Positions 50,600 through 51,774 of a DNA stretch of 51,774 nt are shown here, in pieces. Position 1 is the stretch's first letter, and every line of letters begins with the position of its first letter. The DNA lies in contig DATARD010000310.1 of the NCBI GenBank assembly GCA_036264355.1, positions 1 to 51,774 of the forward strand, read 5' to 3'. The DNA comes from UBA5704 sp036264355. GTDB taxonomy: Bacteria > Acidobacteriota > Thermoanaerobaculia > Multivoradales > UBA5704. The position numbers and the translations under genes are program-made. Under the pieces are notes generated by a model. The model saw nothing but the letters and a program-made list of their open reading frames with translations. It made no database searches and was not told the origin of the DNA.

Positions 50600-50678
50600 C
50601 TTCTTCCTTCCTTCATCGACCCAAATCCCGGCACAGGATACACGAGGCGGCCTCCGGCATGATCCGGCATTGTCTGGC

Positions 50679-50709
50679 ATCGTTGGGGGGCTCGGCACGA
50701 TCTTTTTTT
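50679..50709 (+). terminator. Weak hairpin plus T-run after tRNA-Leu(CAG)
   Basis: ATCGT (50679-50683) can pair with ACGAT (50697-50701), followed by TTTTTTT (50703-50709). The stem is only 5 bp with a 13-nt G-rich loop. Three near-copies of CCGGCAT lie just upstream (50653-50680). It may end the tRNA transcript. Confidence 0.35.
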
Positions 50710-50815
50710 CCGGACTCATAGTCTTCACGTTGTCTAAAGGTTCCCGGCGATAAGGTCCACCCTGCGCACCGGGCCGCGAGGTCCATAACCGCGCTAAGCA
50801 AGGAGATCCTTTCCA

Positions 50816-51091
50816 ATGACTTCCAAGACCCTGACTTCGTCGCTTCTCGCCCTCGCCCTGACCGCTTCGACCGCCGCTTTCGCCGCCGCCCCGGCCGCCA
50901 AGCCGGCCGACACCACCAAGCCGGCTTCCACCATGACCCCGGCCGACACCACCAAGGCCGAGTCCGCCAAGGCCGAGAAGGCCGAGGAGAAGGCCGAGAA
51001 GGCCCCCGCCAAGAAGAGCCACCACAAGAAGAGCCACAAGAAGGCCGCTCCGAAGCCGGCCGACACCACCCCCCCGCCGGCCAAGAACTAA
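50816..51091 (+). CDS. Small secreted Ala/Lys-rich low-complexity protein
   Basis: 91 aa from the ATG at 50816, with AAGGAG at 50799-50804. A signal peptide (SKTLTSSLLALALTASTAAFA) is followed by repeats of the type AKPADTTKP (three copies), then a charged stretch (KAEKAEEKAEKAP) and a Lys/His block (KKSHHKKSHKKAAPKP). The mature protein should be exported and disordered. The pattern resembles acid-shock (Asr-like) or histone-H1-like peptides in composition only. It lies between a tRNA and a response regulator and probably has its own promoter in the 219-bp gap. Confidence 0.78.
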   Translation: MTSKTLTSSLLALALTASTAAFAAAPAAKPADTTKPASTMTPADTTKAESAKAEKAEEKAEKAPAKKSHHKKSHKKAAPKPADTTPPPAKN

Positions 51092-51206
51092 GGCCGCTGA
51101 TTCAGCTCGGTCCGGGAGGCCGGGGAATGAGCAGCACCCCCGTCCTCCCTCCGAGATTTTCTGACACCATTGCCCCGTCGCTCTCCTTTCACGGACAATC
51201 CCTGTC

Positions 51207-51774
51207 ATGCGAGTCCTCGTCGTCGAAGACGAGCCCGACCTGCGCCGCCTGCTGGAACAAGCGCTGCGCGAGGAAAGCTACGCCGTCGACGTGGCCGCGG
51301 ACGGCAAGACCGGTCTCTACAAGGCCACGACCTGGGACTACGACGCGGTCATTCTCGACCTCATGCTCCCCGGGATGAGCGGCTGGGACGTGCTCTCCCG
51401 CCTGCGCGCGACGAAGAAGGACGTGCCGGTCCTGATCCTCACCGCCCGCGACAATCTCGCCGACCGCGTGCGCGGCCTCGACACCGGCGCCGACGACTAC
51501 ATCGTCAAACCGTTCCTGATGAGCGAGCTCTCGGCCCGCGTGCGCGCCGTGCTGCGCCGCATCCGCCCGGGCCTGGCCGAGGACCGCGTGCGCGCCGGCG
51601 ACATTGTGATCGACCGCTCCGCCCACCGCGTGAAGCGCGCCGGCCGCGACGTGCACCTGGGCCCCACCGAGTTCCGCCTCTTGGACTACTTCATGCAGCA
51701 CCCGGGCCGCGTCTTCTCGCGCGAGCAGCTCTTGAACGCCGTCTGGGGCTCGGACGTCTACGTCGAGACCCGCA
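51207..51774 (+). CDS. OmpR/PhoB-family response regulator (runs off the right edge)
   Basis: The ATG at 51207 opens a frame that continues to the end of the window (189 residues visible). The receiver domain has VLVVEDEPD, phospho-acceptor Asp51 (VILDLMLPGMSGWDV), Thr in LILTARD and Lys101 (YIVKPF). A winged-helix DNA-binding domain follows (VHLGPTEFRLLDYFMQHPGRVFSREQLLNAVWG), typical of OmpR/PhoB. A partner kinase is expected beyond the edge. No ribosome site is obvious before the start (TTCACGGACAATCCCTGTC). Confidence 0.94.
   Translation, partial: MRVLVVEDEPDLRRLLEQALREESYAVDVAADGKTGLYKATTWDYDAVILDLMLPGMSGWDVLSRLRATKKDVPVLILTARDNLADRVRGLDTGADDYIVKPFLMSELSARVRAVLRRIRPGLAEDRVRAGDIVIDRSAHRVKRAGRDVHLGPTEFRLLDYFMQHPGRVFSREQLLNAVWGSDVYVETR

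Overview
The window is GC-rich bacterial chromosome. Several features point to the Acidobacteriota, perhaps the Thermoanaerobaculia. There is an ADOP-type permease (the 'acidobacterial duplicated orphan permease' family), a CarD regulator, an acidobacterial-style sigma factor next to a Ser/Thr kinase, many secreted repeat or TPR proteins and many GTG/TTG starts. No 16S rRNA is present, so the phylum call is an inference from gene content.

Layout. 1-7.6 kb: the end of a hybrid histidine kinase, an AT-richer HExxH metallopeptidase with a GC-rich leader, an unknown partner gene, repeat array 1 and the ADOP permease. 7.7-12.5 kb (minus strand): carD, then a coupled cluster of a secreted coiled-coil protein, a TPR protein, a small zinc-finger membrane protein and priA. 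12.7-22.6 kb: tRNA-Leu(CAA), an alkaline-phosphatase-fold lipoprotein plus trypsin-like protease, the folate operon pabA-pabB-pabC, an ATP-grasp ligase, a second metallopeptidase, a DUF4097-like secreted protein and trmL. 22.5-33.9 kb: a hydantoinase/oxoprolinase pair (hyuA, hyuB) separated by about 5 kb. That gap holds a DUF4062-NACHT-FGE protein, a DUF5678/retropepsin gene pair, a small membrane protein and repeat array 2. Upstream of hyuA are a palindromic element, a transglutaminase/TPR lipoprotein and a DUF4126 protein. 33.9-43.8 kb: a rearrangement junction joins two 5'-truncated genes, a HerA-like ATPase and a carboxypeptidase-regulatory-like (CPR) gene. Repeat array 3, a three-gene operon of secreted CPR-repeat proteins, a GH113-like glycosidase and a catalase-fold protein follow. 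43.8-51.8 kb: a membrane/lipocalin-like fusion, a Ser/Thr kinase overlapping a sigma factor that lacks region 4, a lower-GC secreted protein with three FN3 modules, RNase R, tRNA-Leu(CAG), a tiny Lys/Ala-rich secreted protein and the start of an OmpR-type response regulator.

The most unusual signal is a set of three intergenic arrays (4763-5035, 24709-25313, 36088-36444). Each is built from degenerate tandem units of exactly 21 bp, with a different consensus in each array. All three lie between co-oriented genes. Each starts 11-64 bp after the upstream stop codon and ends roughly 90-150 bp before the next start. Where a promoter can be read, the array lies upstream of it. In array 2 single-base indels break every reading frame but the spacing recovers, which argues against a protein-coding origin. 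21 bp equals two B-DNA turns. The second notable signal is the NACHT protein, whose C-terminal FGE-like module resembles the variable region of diversity-generating-retroelement targets.

Genes that probably work together are pabABC (p-aminobenzoate synthesis), hyuA/hyuB (ATP-dependent ring opening), the three CPR proteins (cell surface or secreted), and the DUF5678/retropepsin pair. All functions are read from sequence motifs; no database search was run.
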